Of a stretch of 64,000 bases of DNA, positions 8,438 through 18,179 are shown in pieces. The notes under the pieces are model-generated. The model was given only the letters and a program-made list of their open reading frames with translations. It made no database searches and had not been told where the DNA came from. Origin of the DNA: Rhodococcus sp. SMB37 (GTDB lineage Bacteria; Actinomycetota; Actinomycetes; Mycobacteriales; Mycobacteriaceae); the NCBI RefSeq assembly GCF_004345605.1, contig NZ_SLVY01000012.1, forward strand, positions 1-64,000, in the 5' to 3' direction. Within the stretch, counting starts at the first letter, position 1. Every line of letters begins with the position of its first letter. Position numbers and translations under genes: made by a program.

Positions 8438-9592
8438 ATGAACACCGAACACGGTCCCGACGTCGTCACCCCGGCAGACCTCGCCCACCACACCCCGCAA
8501 CCTCCGGACACCATCACCGACGCAATGCGCCGGTTGCGGGACAAGGCCGCATCCGACAACACCCGTGCGGCGCAACTGAACGATTGGGACACCTACACCC
8601 GCTGGTGCCACAGCACCGGGCACTCCCCGCTCCCTGCGACACCCGACCAGATCTCCTGGTTCGTCACCGAGAAATCGGTCGAAGTGCGTGCCGACGGCCG
8701 CTACGCCTACGCACCCTCGACCCTGTCCCGGTGGGTCTCGACCATCAACAAGATGCACTCCCTGGCCGGATATCCGAAACCCGGGCAGCACGAATCGGTC
8801 CGCGAACTCCTCCGCGGAATCCGCCGAGACCGTGCCACCCCACCCGCCCGGCGCACCCCGCTGCTCACCGACGACATACGCACGATCCTCACCCACATGC
8901 GAACCGACGCCGCGACCGCCGGCTGGGCCGAACGCGCCGCCGAACGCCGCGACGCCGCCCTACTACTCATGGGACTCGCCGGGGCACTGCGCCGCTCCGA
9001 ACTGACCTCCCTCACGGTTGCCGACGTCGTCCCACACCGTGCCGACGGCCTCTATGTCACCGTGCGCCAGTCCAAAACCGACCGCACTGCGCGCGGCCGC
9101 ACCGTCACCCTCCCGCACGGCCACGACCCGCACACCTGCCCGGTGTGCGCGTATCGGCGCTGGCGTGAAGTCCTCGACACCTGGGACGACGGAGGCAGAC
9201 CCGCCGTTGCGGCGCTACTCGAGCACGGCGACGGGGGTCCGATGCAACATTGCTGCCGGGGCCTCGCCTCCGGGACGAAACCCGGCGGCAACCGTGCACT
9301 GTTCCGCCCGGTGCACCGCACCGGGTCACTCGGTGCCGGAGCACTGTCCGGGCAATCCGTGCATTCGATGATCCAACGCCGCGCCCGCCGCGCCGGATTC
9401 AGCGACGAACTCGTCGCGACCCTCGGAGGACACAGCCTGCGCGCGGGGTTCGTCACCCAGGCCGTCCGCGGCGGAGCCACCACCCAGACGATCATGACCC
9501 AGACCGGGCACGCCGACGAACGCATGGTCGCGCTCTACAGCCGTCAGCACGCCGGCCTGGTCGCCAACGCCGTGACCCGCCTCGGGCTCTGA
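8438..9592 (+). CDS. Tyrosine recombinase / phage-type integrase
   Basis: This 384-residue site-specific recombinase has all expected catalytic residues: Arg at about 185-186 (GALRRSE), Lys 213 (QSKTDR), His 332 and Arg 335 (GHSLRAGF), His 358 (TGHADERM) and the nucleophile Tyr 367 (ALYSRQ). The N-terminal 130 residues form a SAM-like core-binding domain. Between the beta region and the second Arg is an insertion rich in Cys (HTCPVCAYRRW, HCCRG), seen in plasmid- and actinobacterial-type recombinases. The start is six bases after pepN and probably translationally coupled. No tRNA, attachment site or other phage gene is visible nearby, so its target is unknown. It appears intact. Confidence 0.87.
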   Translation: MNTEHGPDVVTPADLAHHTPQPPDTITDAMRRLRDKAASDNTRAAQLNDWDTYTRWCHSTGHSPLPATPDQISWFVTEKSVEVRADGRYAYAPSTLSRWVSTINKMHSLAGYPKPGQHESVRELLRGIRRDRATPPARRTPLLTDDIRTILTHMRTDAATAGWAERAAERRDAALLLMGLAGALRRSELTSLTVADVVPHRADGLYVTVRQSKTDRTARGRTVTLPHGHDPHTCPVCAYRRWREVLDTWDDGGRPAVAALLEHGDGGPMQHCCRGLASGTKPGGNRALFRPVHRTGSLGAGALSGQSVHSMIQRRARRAGFSDELVATLGGHSLRAGFVTQAVRGGATTQTIMTQTGHADERMVALYSRQHAGLVANAVTRLGL

Positions 9593-9601
9593 ACATTCTC
9601 T

Positions 9602-9615
9602 CCGCCTGCAGGCGG
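9602..9615. terminator. Palindromic hairpin between convergent genes
   Basis: CCGCC-TGCA-GGCGG is a perfect 14-bp palindrome in the 29-bp gap between the recombinase stop and the stop of the opposing membrane protein gene. A short bidirectional terminator is likely, although no T tract follows. Confidence 0.55.
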
Positions 9616-9621
9616 GCCGGG

Positions 9622-11121
9622 TCAGCCCACCCGCAACGTCTGAACCTGCGGCCAGATCCCGCTCCACGCCTCGGTGCGGCCCGACAGCAACCACACTCGG
9701 GTGTCGATCTCGTCGCTCACCGGAGCTCGCAACTGCGTCACCTCGGTGAAGAACGGCGCGAGCGCCGACGGATCCGTCCCTGCGAACAGCACATCGGTCT
9801 GTGAGTCGTCGGGCAGCGGAAAATATCCGTAGGCGCGGTTCGGGCTATGGGCGGAGGGCAGGTCGACCGTCGCCGCGTACCCATCGAGGTACGCAGCGAT
9901 GATGTACGACTGGCCGATCACTGCCGTTCGGTCGCGCCCGTCCGGTGGCAACTCCCGGTACGCCGCTGCCGTGGTGTCCGCTATCCGTTCACCCACATCA
10001 CTGTTGGAGAATCCCACCGACGCCGCCAGCATGATTCCGGCAACCACGGCACTGACAGCGAAAGCCGGCCACACCGTCCAACTCCAGCGGTCCAGACCCC
10101 GTTCACGTCGCCGCTGCAATCCCACCGCGCCGACCGCGATCAGAGCGCCGTGGAACCCTGTCAGATAGTACGGCCGCCCCGCAGTGACCGTGAAGACGAT
10201 CAGCAAGGCAAGGAAGGCGACCGCAAGAAACCGATAGTGGCGGAACTCCCGATCGTGCAGCAACCACCACAATCCGAGCAGGACGAGCACCGTGCCCGCC
10301 ACACCGGCCCACACCAGCATTTGAATCGTGACCGAAGCCCGGCCTCCGTACAGCACCTCTGCTTCCTCCGCCACCACCTCGGACATCAGCAACTGCGGCC
10401 AGCCGTGGCGTGCCTGCCACACCAGGGTCGGTGCGGTGATCACGGCTCCGACTGCCACACCTGCCCAGAACATTCTTCGGCGCAACACATCCCGCGGACC
10501 GCACACCAACACTCCGACGACCAGCGACCCACACAACAACAGCGACTGGAACTTCGTCTCCGCGGCGATCCCTGCCACGACACCGACGAACAAGAGCAAC
10601 CGGTCGTCGCGGAGACGCACCCACCTGACGAACAACCACAACAGGAGCAACCATTGCGCCGGTTCGAGCGTGTACGGCGTGAGCCAGTGCCCGAACAACG
10701 CCGCCGAAATCGACGTGGCCTGGGCCGCCGCCGCCATACCCTGCGCGCGTCGATCGCCGTCGAGTTCGCGAGCGATCAATGCGGCGAGAACGACACCCGC
10801 CACCGTTGCCGCAATGGCCGGCAACCGCAGGACCACCACCGACCCCGGCGCGACGACATCCGACAACGCCGCCAACAGCGGCGCGATCGGCGGCTGATCG
10901 GCGGAACCGAAGTCCAGGTGATCGCGGCCGATCGCGAGCATGTACACCTCGTCGAACCAATAACCGTTGCGCCCTGCCACCGCGGCCACGAGATGAGCGA
11001 GCGCAACGACCGTCGCGATCGGCCACACGACGCAGCCCGCAAACGGGTGCACCTGCACTTGCTCGAGGGACGCAGCGCCCTCTGTGTGCTGTTCCGCTGC
11101 TCGGGCCCACGCCATGGGCAC
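9622..11121 (-). CDS. GT39/ArnT-like polytopic membrane glycosyltransferase
   Basis: This 499-residue protein has about ten or eleven hydrophobic segments and a soluble C-terminal part of about 110 residues, the layout of GT-C glycosyltransferases that use polyprenyl-phosphate sugars on the outer face of the membrane. The first extracytoplasmic loop has GYWFDEVYML, with the acidic FDE pair at residues 56-58 where the family keeps its catalytic Asp, followed by DQPPIAPLLAAL, the usual DH/QPPL-like motif. The acceptor and sugar are unknown; lipoarabinomannan or surface glycolipid modification is possible in this kind of organism. Start choice is between GTG at 11121 and ATG at 11115; GGGAG precedes both. 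Confidence 0.78.
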   Translation of the reverse strand: MPMAWARAAEQHTEGAASLEQVQVHPFAGCVVWPIATVVALAHLVAAVAGRNGYWFDEVYMLAIGRDHLDFGSADQPPIAPLLAALSDVVAPGSVVVLRLPAIAATVAGVVLAALIARELDGDRRAQGMAAAAQATSISAALFGHWLTPYTLEPAQWLLLLWLFVRWVRLRDDRLLLFVGVVAGIAAETKFQSLLLCGSLVVGVLVCGPRDVLRRRMFWAGVAVGAVITAPTLVWQARHGWPQLLMSEVVAEEAEVLYGGRASVTIQMLVWAGVAGTVLVLLGLWWLLHDREFRHYRFLAVAFLALLIVFTVTAGRPYYLTGFHGALIAVGAVGLQRRRERGLDRWSWTVWPAFAVSAVVAGIMLAASVGFSNSDVGERIADTTAAAYRELPPDGRDRTAVIGQSYIIAAYLDGYAATVDLPSAHSPNRAYGYFPLPDDSQTDVLFAGTDPSALAPFFTEVTQLRAPVSDEIDTRVWLLSGRTEAWSGIWPQVQTLRVG

Positions 11122-11326
11122 TCAACTCCCGAAGCTGCTCGATCCGTGCGAGTGTCTACGGCCACGCCGCGCAGGCGCGGCCGGCCTCCTCACGGGCCAC
11201 CCACCAATGAATCCGAGATCGACGAGTGAGACGCCTGTGCGGTGGGTACCGTTCCTGCAGAGGGTACGCGAATGAGCCGGTTGTGCAGCACAACATCACG
11301 GTCGGTTGTCGTCGATGAGGAGCCTG

Positions 11327-13708
11327 ATGCAGACCCCTGACGCTGAACCCACCATCCTGACCGATGGGGACGTCCACGATCTCGACGCATGGTGGCGGGC
11401 CGCCAACTACCTGTCCGTCGGGCAGATCTATCTCATGGACAACCCGCTGCTACGTGAACCACTACGAGCCGAGCACATCAAACCGCGCCTCCTCGGACAC
11501 TGGGGCACCACCCCGGGTCTGAACTTCGTCTACGCGCATCTCAACCGCGTGATCCTCGCCCGGGATCTCGACATGATCTACATCATGGGGCCCGGCCACG
11601 GTGGGCCCGGGCCGGTCGCCGCAGCCTGGCTCGAAGGAACATACAGCGAGATCTACCCCGACATCTCCCAGGACGAATCGGGCATGCGTCGCCTGTTCAC
11701 CCAGTTCTCGTTCCCCGGGGGCATACCCAGTCACGTGGCCCCGGAGACCCCCGGATCCATCCACGAGGGCGGCGAACTCGGGTATTCGCTGTCCCACGCG
11801 TACGGCGCCGCGTTCGACAACCCCGATCTCGTGGTCGCAGCGGTCATCGGCGACGGCGAAGCCGAAACCGGCCCACTCGCCGCGAGCTGGCATTCCAACA
11901 AATTCGTCGATCCACGCCGCGACGGTGCCGTACTTCCGATCCTGCACCTCAACGGATACAAGATCGCCGGTCCCACGCTTCTCGACCGCATCGGCGACGA
12001 CGAACTCGAATCGCTCCTTCGCGGATACGGACACGAACCGATCGTCGTTTCGGGTCACGACCCCGAATACATGCACCGGCACTTCGCCGACGCGCTGGAC
12101 CGCTGTCTCGACCGCATCACCGAGATCCAACAGCAAGCCCGACTGTCCGGCAACAGCGATCGACCGTCGTGGCCGATGATCGTGCTGCGTTCGCCGAAAG
12201 GATGGACCGGACCGGTGGAGGTCGACGGGCTCCCGATCGAAGGCACATGGCGGGCACATCAAGTGCCGTTCGCGCACGCTCGCGACGACGACGAGCATCG
12301 CGATATCCTCGAACACTGGCTGCGCAGCTACCGCCCGGACGAACTGTTCGACGACAACGGAACACCCGTGCCGGACCTGCGCGCCCTGAACCCGACCGGA
12401 CCTCGACGCATGAGCGCCAATCCACACGCCAACGGCGGTCCCGCAATCCGGGATCTCGCACTACCCGACTTCCGCGACCACGCCGTGGCCGTAGATCTCC
12501 ACGGACACGACTTCGCCGAATCCACACGAATCCTGGGCACCTTCCTCCGCGACGTCATGCGCGACAACCCGACAACCTTCCGGATGGTCGCCCCCGACGA
12601 GCACAGCTCAAACCGGCTGGACGACGTCCTCGACGCGACCGATCGCACATGGAATGCCGAGATCCTGCCGACCGACGATCACCTCGCACCCGACGGTCGA
12701 GTCATGGAGATCCTGTCCGAACACACCTGCCAGGGATGGCTCGAGGGATACTTGCTGACCGGACGACACGGATTGTTCTCCTGCTACGAGGCGTTCGTGC
12801 ACATCGTCGACTCGATGGTGAACCAGCACGCCAAATGGCTTCGCACCACCAACCGGATCGACTGGCGTCGCCCCATCCCGTCCCTCAACTACCTTCTCAC
12901 CTCACATGTGTGGCGTCAGGACCACAACGGGTTCTCCCATCAGGACCCCGGATTCATCGATCACGTCGTCAACAAGAAATCCGACGTGATCCGCGTCTAC
13001 CTACCGCCCGACGCCAACACCCTTCTCTCGGTCACCGACCATTGCCTGCGCACCCGGCAGTACATCAACGTGATCGTCGCCGGTAAACAACCTCAGCCGC
13101 AGTATCTTTCCATCGACGATGCCATCGTCCACTGCACCAAAGGGATCGGGATCTGGGACTGGGCCGGCACCGACCGCGACGCCGAACCCGACGTGGTACT
13201 CGCCTGCGCAGGCGACGTCCCCACCATGGAAACCCTCGCCGCAGTGGAGATCCTCCACGAATGGTTCCCCGATCTGCTGATCAGGGTGGTCAACGTCGTG
13301 GACCTGATGCGCCTCCAGGACGACCGAGAGCACCCGCACGGACTACCCGACGCCGACTTCGACGCCCTGTTCACCACAGACACACCCGTCGTATTCGCGT
13401 ACCACGGATACCCGTGGCTCATCCACCGGCTCACCTACCGCCGCCGCAACCACGACAACATCCACGTGCGCGGATACATCGAAGAGGGCACCACGACAAC
13501 CCCGTTCGACATGTGTGTCCTCAACAGGATCGACCGATTCGACCTGGCGTTGGACGTCGTCGACCGTGTCGAACACCTCCTCCCAGTGGCCGCCTACGCG
13601 CGCGAACACCTGAAGAACACGCTGATCAGGCACCGGCAGTACATCCGGAAGCACGGCGAGGACATGCCGGAGATCGCCGACTGGCGCTGGCACGGACTCG
13701 GCCGCTGA
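11327..13708 (+). CDS. xfp: Phosphoketolase
   Basis: This 793-residue thiamine-diphosphate enzyme splits xylulose 5-phosphate, and often fructose 6-phosphate, with phosphate to give acetyl phosphate. Family signatures include [30 protein letters not shown], the ThDP motif starting [11 protein letters not shown] near residue 175, [12 protein letters not shown]-like [12 protein letters not shown], and [16 protein letters not shown]. Length matches the usual 790-800. I prefer ATG 11327 because GAGGAG lies four bases before it; a TTG at 11306 and an ATG at 11315 are alternatives that add only a few residues. It is a single-gene unit; no acetate kinase or phosphotransacetylase is adjacent. Confidence 0.95.
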   Translation: MQTPDAEPTILTDGDVHDLDAWWRAANYLSVGQIYLMDNPLLREPLRAEHIKPRLLGHWGTTPGLNFVYAHLNRVILARDLDMIYIMGPGHGGPGPVAAAWLEGTYSEIYPDISQDESGMRRLFTQFSFPGGIPSHVAPETPGSIHEGGELGYSLSHAYGAAFDNPDLVVAAVIGDGEAETGPLAASWHSNKFVDPRRDGAVLPILHLNGYKIAGPTLLDRIGDDELESLLRGYGHEPIVVSGHDPEYMHRHFADALDRCLDRITEIQQQARLSGNSDRPSWPMIVLRSPKGWTGPVEVDGLPIEGTWRAHQVPFAHARDDDEHRDILEHWLRSYRPDELFDDNGTPVPDLRALNPTGPRRMSANPHANGGPAIRDLALPDFRDHAVAVDLHGHDFAESTRILGTFLRDVMRDNPTTFRMVAPDEHSSNRLDDVLDATDRTWNAEILPTDDHLAPDGRVMEILSEHTCQGWLEGYLLTGRHGLFSCYEAFVHIVDSMVNQHAKWLRTTNRIDWRRPIPSLNYLLTSHVWRQDHNGFSHQDPGFIDHVVNKKSDVIRVYLPPDANTLLSVTDHCLRTRQYINVIVAGKQPQPQYLSIDDAIVHCTKGIGIWDWAGTDRDAEPDVVLACAGDVPTMETLAAVEILHEWFPDLLIRVVNVVDLMRLQDDREHPHGLPDADFDALFTTDTPVVFAYHGYPWLIHRLTYRRRNHDNIHVRGYIEEGTTTTPFDMCVLNRIDRFDLALDVVDRVEHLLPVAAYAREHLKNTLIRHRQYIRKHGEDMPEIADWRWHGLGR

Positions 13709-13724
13709 ACCGTTGCCTTTGGTG

Positions 13725-13752
13725 AGCAAACGTGAGCACGCCCCTGTTTGCT
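13725..13752. repeat. Hairpin between xfp and the tnpB remnant; candidate IS605 right end or terminator
   Basis: AGCAAAC (13725-13731) pairs with GTTTGCT (13746-13752) around a 14-nt loop. It lies just beyond the stop of the TnpB-like remnant, where IS200/IS605 elements carry a subterminal palindrome, and also just after the xfp stop, where a terminator would be expected. Either reading is possible. Confidence 0.45.
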
Positions 13753-13758
13753 TCGTCA

Positions 13759-14050
13759 TCAGGCAGCCTCACCTTCCGATGCGACAGTCCCGGCCTGACC
13801 GACGGTGTTGTCGTGCCGGGTTGACGCTTCACAGCCTGCTGCCTTCTCCGCTGCCGCGGATCGGGTCTTCTGCGTGGCTCCACGTCCGTCCCCACCCGAA
13901 TCGGTGGCGGCCGGGCTCCTCCCGGTACCGGTCCCCGTTGCACCCGTGCACTGGGTCTCGCCGAGGCGGGCGAGGTTGATCGCGGCATTACGATCACGAT
14001 CGACCGTCAGGCCGCAGTGCTCACACACATACGTCCGGTCAGCGTGCGCG
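13759..14050 (-). pseudogene. tnpB: C-terminal remnant of an IS605-family TnpB (OrfB)
   Basis: The frame reads ADRTYVCEHCGLTVDRD then RNAAINLARLGE, followed by a 65-residue Gly/Thr/Ala-rich tail. The second half of the zinc ribbon (CEHCG) and the DRDRNAA motif holding a RuvC catalytic Asp are characteristic of TnpB, and the low-complexity tail is usual for actinobacterial members. Everything before the second Cys pair, about 300 residues, is missing, so it cannot cut or be mobilised. Its 5' edge overlaps the end of the upstream HAD gene in another frame, so that the HAD stop codon lies within transposon-derived sequence. In intact elements the omega RNA is encoded from the 3' part of tnpB onward, so a relic could lie at 13.70-13.85 kb. 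Confidence 0.75.
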
Positions 14051-14818
14051 CCGCGCAAGCCGTCCGTCGACGAACGCGTCACGATCCACATCATCGAGCG
14101 AGGTCACGACAAGATCCGCACCCGCCTGCGCCAACTCGTGCTCGTCGCCGGCGCGCGCCACACCGAGCGCGACCATTGCGCCGGCCTTGGCCGCCTGGAC
14201 GCCACTGACCGCGTCCTCGACCACCACACACCTCTCCGCAGTCACGCCGAGTTGGGTCGCCGCAGTGAGAAAGATTTCCGGATCCGGTTTGCCCTCGGCG
14301 AAATCGCGACCCGACAGGTCCGCGTCGAACACGTCGAGCAGAGTTGTGTCGTCACCTCCGTAATCCCCGAGCCGGATCGCCCGCAGGAAGCGGTGTGCAT
14401 TCTTCGAGGACGACGCCGCCGCGACGGGAATACCCGCGGCCCGCACCGCCATCACCAATCGCACCCCGTCGGCATACGCGTCGAACCGGCCCTCCTCGAT
14501 CAACCGGAGCAGCATCGCCTGCTTACGCTCCGCGTACTCGCTCTCACGGAGCTGCGCGTCAGGGACTTCGAAGTACTCGAGGCAGGCCAGCGCACCCGCA
14601 TGCCGCGGCTTCCCGGACAGCACCTCGCGGTAGACCCGGGAGGTGAATGCGTCCGGCGACCAGACAGAACGCTCGGCCGCATCCCGCCACGGGCCCGTCA
14701 TGAGCCCGGCCAGCGACTCCCGCCAGGCCACCTCGTGGGGCGAGTCGACGAGTACCCCGTCGACGTCGAAGATCACACCTGCGAACCCTGTTGCGGGCGA
14801 ACTTTCCTCGCGCGTCAT
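14039..14818 (-). CDS. HAD hydrolase, beta-phosphoglucomutase family
   Basis: This 259-residue protein has the DxD motif FDVDGVLVDSP with Asp 18 and Asp 20, a helical cap with the class-I mutase-like stretch KPRHAGALACLEYF, AAASSSKNA (motif II) and GKPDPEIFL and VVVEDAVSG (motifs III and IV). The family interconverts beta-glucose 1-phosphate and glucose 6-phosphate or dephosphorylates sugar phosphates. It starts 15 bp after the GH65 gene, whose phosphorolysis would yield beta-glucose 1-phosphate, so a mutase role fits well. The last residues and the stop codon coincide with the edge of a TnpB remnant, so the C-terminus may be altered, although all catalytic motifs are present. Confidence 0.88.
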   Translation of the reverse strand: MTREESSPATGFAGVIFDVDGVLVDSPHEVAWRESLAGLMTGPWRDAAERSVWSPDAFTSRVYREVLSGKPRHAGALACLEYFEVPDAQLRESEYAERKQAMLLRLIEEGRFDAYADGVRLVMAVRAAGIPVAAASSSKNAHRFLRAIRLGDYGGDDTTLLDVFDADLSGRDFAEGKPDPEIFLTAATQLGVTAERCVVVEDAVSGVQAAKAGAMVALGVARAGDEHELAQAGADLVVTSLDDVDRDAFVDGRLARRAR

Positions 14819-14833
14819 GGCGATCCCACTCGA

Positions 14834-17257
14834 TCAGGCCGGCAGGGGAGTGGTCGGGATCCGGAACTCGTGTGATTGCCCCGCACCGAGCTGCACCGTC
14901 TCTCCGTTCACTCCGACCTGTACCGGCACCCGGAACCCTTCGACCTCAGCACACACCGTCAACGTCTCACCGGAGATCTGCACCCGCAGCGGGGTGCCCC
15001 GATACCGCATGGAGAAGGACACCCCGTCGAGGTGAGGGAGCAGCCGCGGCCGGAATACCAGCACACCGTCGTAGATCCGGGCACCGACGTAATAGCGCTG
15101 CACCAGATCCAAGGTCCCGGCCATGACACCCATGTGGATCCCCTCCTTGGTGGTACCGCCCTGCAGGTCGCTCACATCGCTCTCGAGGGCCACCTTGAAC
15201 CGCTCCCACGACGACTCGGGATCGAATCCCGCCAGCACACCCGCGTACGCAACGAAACTGAGCGTGGACCCATGCGAGGAACGCTCGTCGTAGTAGTCGA
15301 CCGTGCGCCGCACGAGATCCCGGTCGTACTCGTAGCGGAGACGCTCGAAGATCGGCCGCAACTCGTTGTCGTCGAACAGGAAGAACAGCATCACCGCATC
15401 GGCCTGTTTCGACACCTTGAATCGATTGGGATCGTGCCCCTCGGCACGCAGGATCCGATCCATTCTCTGGATGTTGGAATACTCCGCGCGATAGTGCTTC
15501 CAATCGATCTCGTCGAGATTCTCGTAGCCCTCGAACTGACTGATCACCCCGTCATGGAACGGGACGAACATCTTCCGGCTCATCTCCGACCAACGCTGCA
15601 ACTCCTCGTTGGTCACCCGCAACGCTGCTCGCAGCGCCGTCTGCCTGCTCGTCGACAGCAGTTCGAGCACCTCGATCGCCTTCGCCGCGATCCACGCCAC
15701 CATCACGTTCGTGTAGGCGTTGTTGTGCAACCCGGCCTCGTCGGAATCGGGATAGTGCTCGTGGAACTCGTCAGGCCCCATCACCCCGTGGATCTCGTAG
15801 CGATCCCGCTCGGGGTTGTACTGGGCTATCGACGCCCAGAATCGGGTGATCTCGAGCATCATCTCCGCGCCCTGGTCGGCGAGGAACTCGAAGTCGTCGG
15901 TCGCCTGGTAGTACCTCCACACGTTGTAGAAGATCGCCGCACTCACGTGTCGCTGATGACGGCTCAGATCCGGATCCCACAGACCCGACAGAGGATTGAG
16001 ATGGACGAGCTGGGTCTCCTCCGTTCCGTCGGATCCGCTCTGCCACGGGTACATCGCGCCCCGGTACCCGGCCTCGGCCGCCGCGGCCTGAGCCTCGGAC
16101 AACCGCCGGTACCGATACATGATCAGCCCTTTGGTGACCTCCGGGATCCTCAGATCCAGGAACGGATACACGTACAACTCATCCCAGAAGACATGCCCGC
16201 GGTAGGCCTCGCCGTTGAGTCCGCGGGCCGGAACACCCGCATCCAGACGCGAGGTGTGACGGGAACACACCTGAAGAACATGCGCGACGTGCAAGCGCAA
16301 CAGCAACTGCGTGCGGGGCTCCTTGGGTAGCCGGATATCGCAGATGTCCCACAGCTCGTCCCAGGCCGCGGCATGCTCGTCCCAGGCCGCGGCGAAATCG
16401 GAGTAACGCAACACATGGCGGCCCGCGGACGCGAGCGGCTCGGTGATCGCATCGTCACGCGAGGTGAACATCGACACGATCTTCTCCACGCGGACCGCAT
16501 TACCCTCGGTGACATCGAACGCCAGAACCTGCTGGATGTAGTCCTCCATCTGATACAGGTCGCGCTCGACGTCGATGGGCTCGATATTGCTGCCGGAGAA
16601 CACCCGGGTACGGGCAGCCTGCGCGATGTAGATGTCCGACTGCCGGATCTGAACCTTCAATGCGATCGTGTCAGGAGCGAAGGTGCGAGGTGTGACCGGA
16701 TCGAGATGACGACCCTCGAGATCGCGGTAACGGGCAACCGCGCGGTTCGACATACGACCGTCGATGGCCGAGACGATCTCGACGCGGCCGGACCAGTTCT
16801 CAGGCGTGAGTGTCCATTCGAGTGCGCCTTGATGCGAATGCGCCATGCTGACGAATCGTCGACTCACCAGAGATGTCTCGCGGCCGTTCCGATCCCGGAA
16901 GCGAAGTTCTCGGATGACCGTCGCGGTACGGATGTCGTACACGTGCCGGTAGGACAGCACTTCGACATTCGACAAGCGGATCGCGTCCTCGTCGTCGATG
17001 CGCAGTTTGAGGACGAGCCAGTTCGGGAGGTTGACCAGATCCTCGTTGTGGACGGGACTTCCGCCCATGATGGTCGTCTCGCGGTTGTAGCAGCGGTGCG
17101 CGTAGGTGCCGGGGTAGTGGACCTCGCTCGTGTCCTCCCACTCGGCGGCGCCGCGGGTACAGAAGTACCCGTTGCCGGTCGAGGTCATCGATTCCCTCAG
17201 GCCCTCCGCCTCGGGATCGAACCGGTCGTACTCGAGGCTGAACTCGGGGTCGTACAC
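14834..17257 (-). CDS. Glycoside hydrolase family 65 (trehalose/maltose/kojibiose phosphorylase type)
   Basis: The 807-residue product belongs to the GH65 (alpha/alpha)6 barrel family that phosphorolyses or hydrolyses alpha-linked glucose disaccharides, releasing beta-glucose 1-phosphate. Signatures are GNGYFCTRGAAEW near the N-terminus, HVFWDELYVYPFL, the catalytic acid in MGPDEFHEHYPD at about Glu 497, and the phosphate-site region DERSSHGSTLSF. The GTG at 17257 has AGGAGG six bases upstream. It sits in a minus-strand operon, 41 bp after otsB and 15 bp before the HAD mutase, matching the Rv3401-Rv3400 pair and the fused Rv2006 of mycobacteria. The linkage specificity cannot be read from the sequence; trehalose is favoured by the otsB neighbour. 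Confidence 0.93.
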   Translation of the reverse strand: MYDPEFSLEYDRFDPEAEGLRESMTSTGNGYFCTRGAAEWEDTSEVHYPGTYAHRCYNRETTIMGGSPVHNEDLVNLPNWLVLKLRIDDEDAIRLSNVEVLSYRHVYDIRTATVIRELRFRDRNGRETSLVSRRFVSMAHSHQGALEWTLTPENWSGRVEIVSAIDGRMSNRAVARYRDLEGRHLDPVTPRTFAPDTIALKVQIRQSDIYIAQAARTRVFSGSNIEPIDVERDLYQMEDYIQQVLAFDVTEGNAVRVEKIVSMFTSRDDAITEPLASAGRHVLRYSDFAAAWDEHAAAWDELWDICDIRLPKEPRTQLLLRLHVAHVLQVCSRHTSRLDAGVPARGLNGEAYRGHVFWDELYVYPFLDLRIPEVTKGLIMYRYRRLSEAQAAAAEAGYRGAMYPWQSGSDGTEETQLVHLNPLSGLWDPDLSRHQRHVSAAIFYNVWRYYQATDDFEFLADQGAEMMLEITRFWASIAQYNPERDRYEIHGVMGPDEFHEHYPDSDEAGLHNNAYTNVMVAWIAAKAIEVLELLSTSRQTALRAALRVTNEELQRWSEMSRKMFVPFHDGVISQFEGYENLDEIDWKHYRAEYSNIQRMDRILRAEGHDPNRFKVSKQADAVMLFFLFDDNELRPIFERLRYEYDRDLVRRTVDYYDERSSHGSTLSFVAYAGVLAGFDPESSWERFKVALESDVSDLQGGTTKEGIHMGVMAGTLDLVQRYYVGARIYDGVLVFRPRLLPHLDGVSFSMRYRGTPLRVQISGETLTVCAEVEGFRVPVQVGVNGETVQLGAGQSHEFRIPTTPLPA

Positions 17258-17298
17258 GGATTACCTCCTGGCGGCCGAACCGTTCGGCTACATGGTCG

Positions 17299-18114
17299 TC
17301 ATCTACCCAGCTCGGACAGGAAGCGTGCCACGTCGTCCACCGACGCGAGCCCGAATTCGGCTGCGGTGACCCGATTCTTCATTTCGGGGTCATCGGGGCT
17401 GCCCACGAGAATCCCGATTCCTGTGCCGCGGATGGCAGCGAACGCGTCCTCGTCCGTGATGTCGTCACCGAGGTACATCGGGACGATGTCGTCGGAGTCG
17501 AGGCCGAGCACCTCGATCAGGTGCAGGACGGCCTTGCCCTTGTTCCAGTCGACTGCCGGCCGCAGTTCGTACACCATTTTCCCGGGAATCAACTCGAGTC
17601 GATCAGGCAACTCGTCGAGTAACGCGTGGACGACATCGTGTGTGTGCTGACGTGCCTGCGGCCCGGCGTTCCGGTAGTGCACAGCCACCGAGGCCCGCTT
17701 CGGTTCGAGGGTGACCCCGTCGGTGTCGGCGAGTCGTTCGCGCAATGTGGCGGTGGTGTCGGCGACGAGTTCGGTGAAGTCGCCGAGGGAATCGGGGGAG
17801 ATCACGCCCTGACCGGGCTTCCAGATATCGAAGCCGTGACTTCCCGCGACGGTGAGATCGTCGATGCCCATCAATTGCTGGACGACGGCGCGGTCGCGGC
17901 CGGTGACGATGCACACGGGGCAGCGGTCGGCCAGCGCACGGACAGTGGTGCGCATCGTGGCGGACAGGACTGCGTCGTCGGGCCTGTCGACGATGGGAGT
18001 GAGCACGCCGTCGTAGTCGAGGAATACCGCCGGCCTGTGTTCGCTCAATCGACTTGCCAGTGCTGCAGAGTCGAGCGCTGAGGGGAGGTCCTCGACCGCC
18101 GACGTGGAATCCAT
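17299..18114 (-). CDS. otsB: Trehalose-6-phosphate phosphatase
   Basis: This 271-residue HAD phosphatase converts trehalose 6-phosphate to trehalose. The nucleophile motif FLDYDGVLTPIVDRP has Asp 33 and Asp 35; VTGRD, GSHGFDIW and PGKMVYELRP are T6PP signatures; the metal motif is YLGDDITDEDAF. The open frame extends far upstream to 18615 without a start of quality; ATG 18114, with AGGAGG ten bases before it, gives the usual N-terminus. No otsA is present in the window. It is the first gene of the otsB-GH65-HAD cluster and lies 65 bp after a minus-strand regulator-like gene that could be co-transcribed. Confidence 0.93.
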   Translation of the reverse strand: MDSTSAVEDLPSALDSAALASRLSEHRPAVFLDYDGVLTPIVDRPDDAVLSATMRTTVRALADRCPVCIVTGRDRAVVQQLMGIDDLTVAGSHGFDIWKPGQGVISPDSLGDFTELVADTTATLRERLADTDGVTLEPKRASVAVHYRNAGPQARQHTHDVVHALLDELPDRLELIPGKMVYELRPAVDWNKGKAVLHLIEVLGLDSDDIVPMYLGDDITDEDAFAAIRGTGIGILVGSPDDPEMKNRVTAAEFGLASVDDVARFLSELGR

Positions 18115-18179
18115 CTCGGCCGAACCTCCTGTTGTACGTGTGCTGCCACCTCGAACCGTACAGGCACCCGGCGAGCGGG

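Noticed and set aside
8438-9592. Prophage or integrative element around the recombinase
   Set aside because: Neighbouring genes are ordinary metabolic genes and no tRNA, attachment repeat or structural phage gene is visible.
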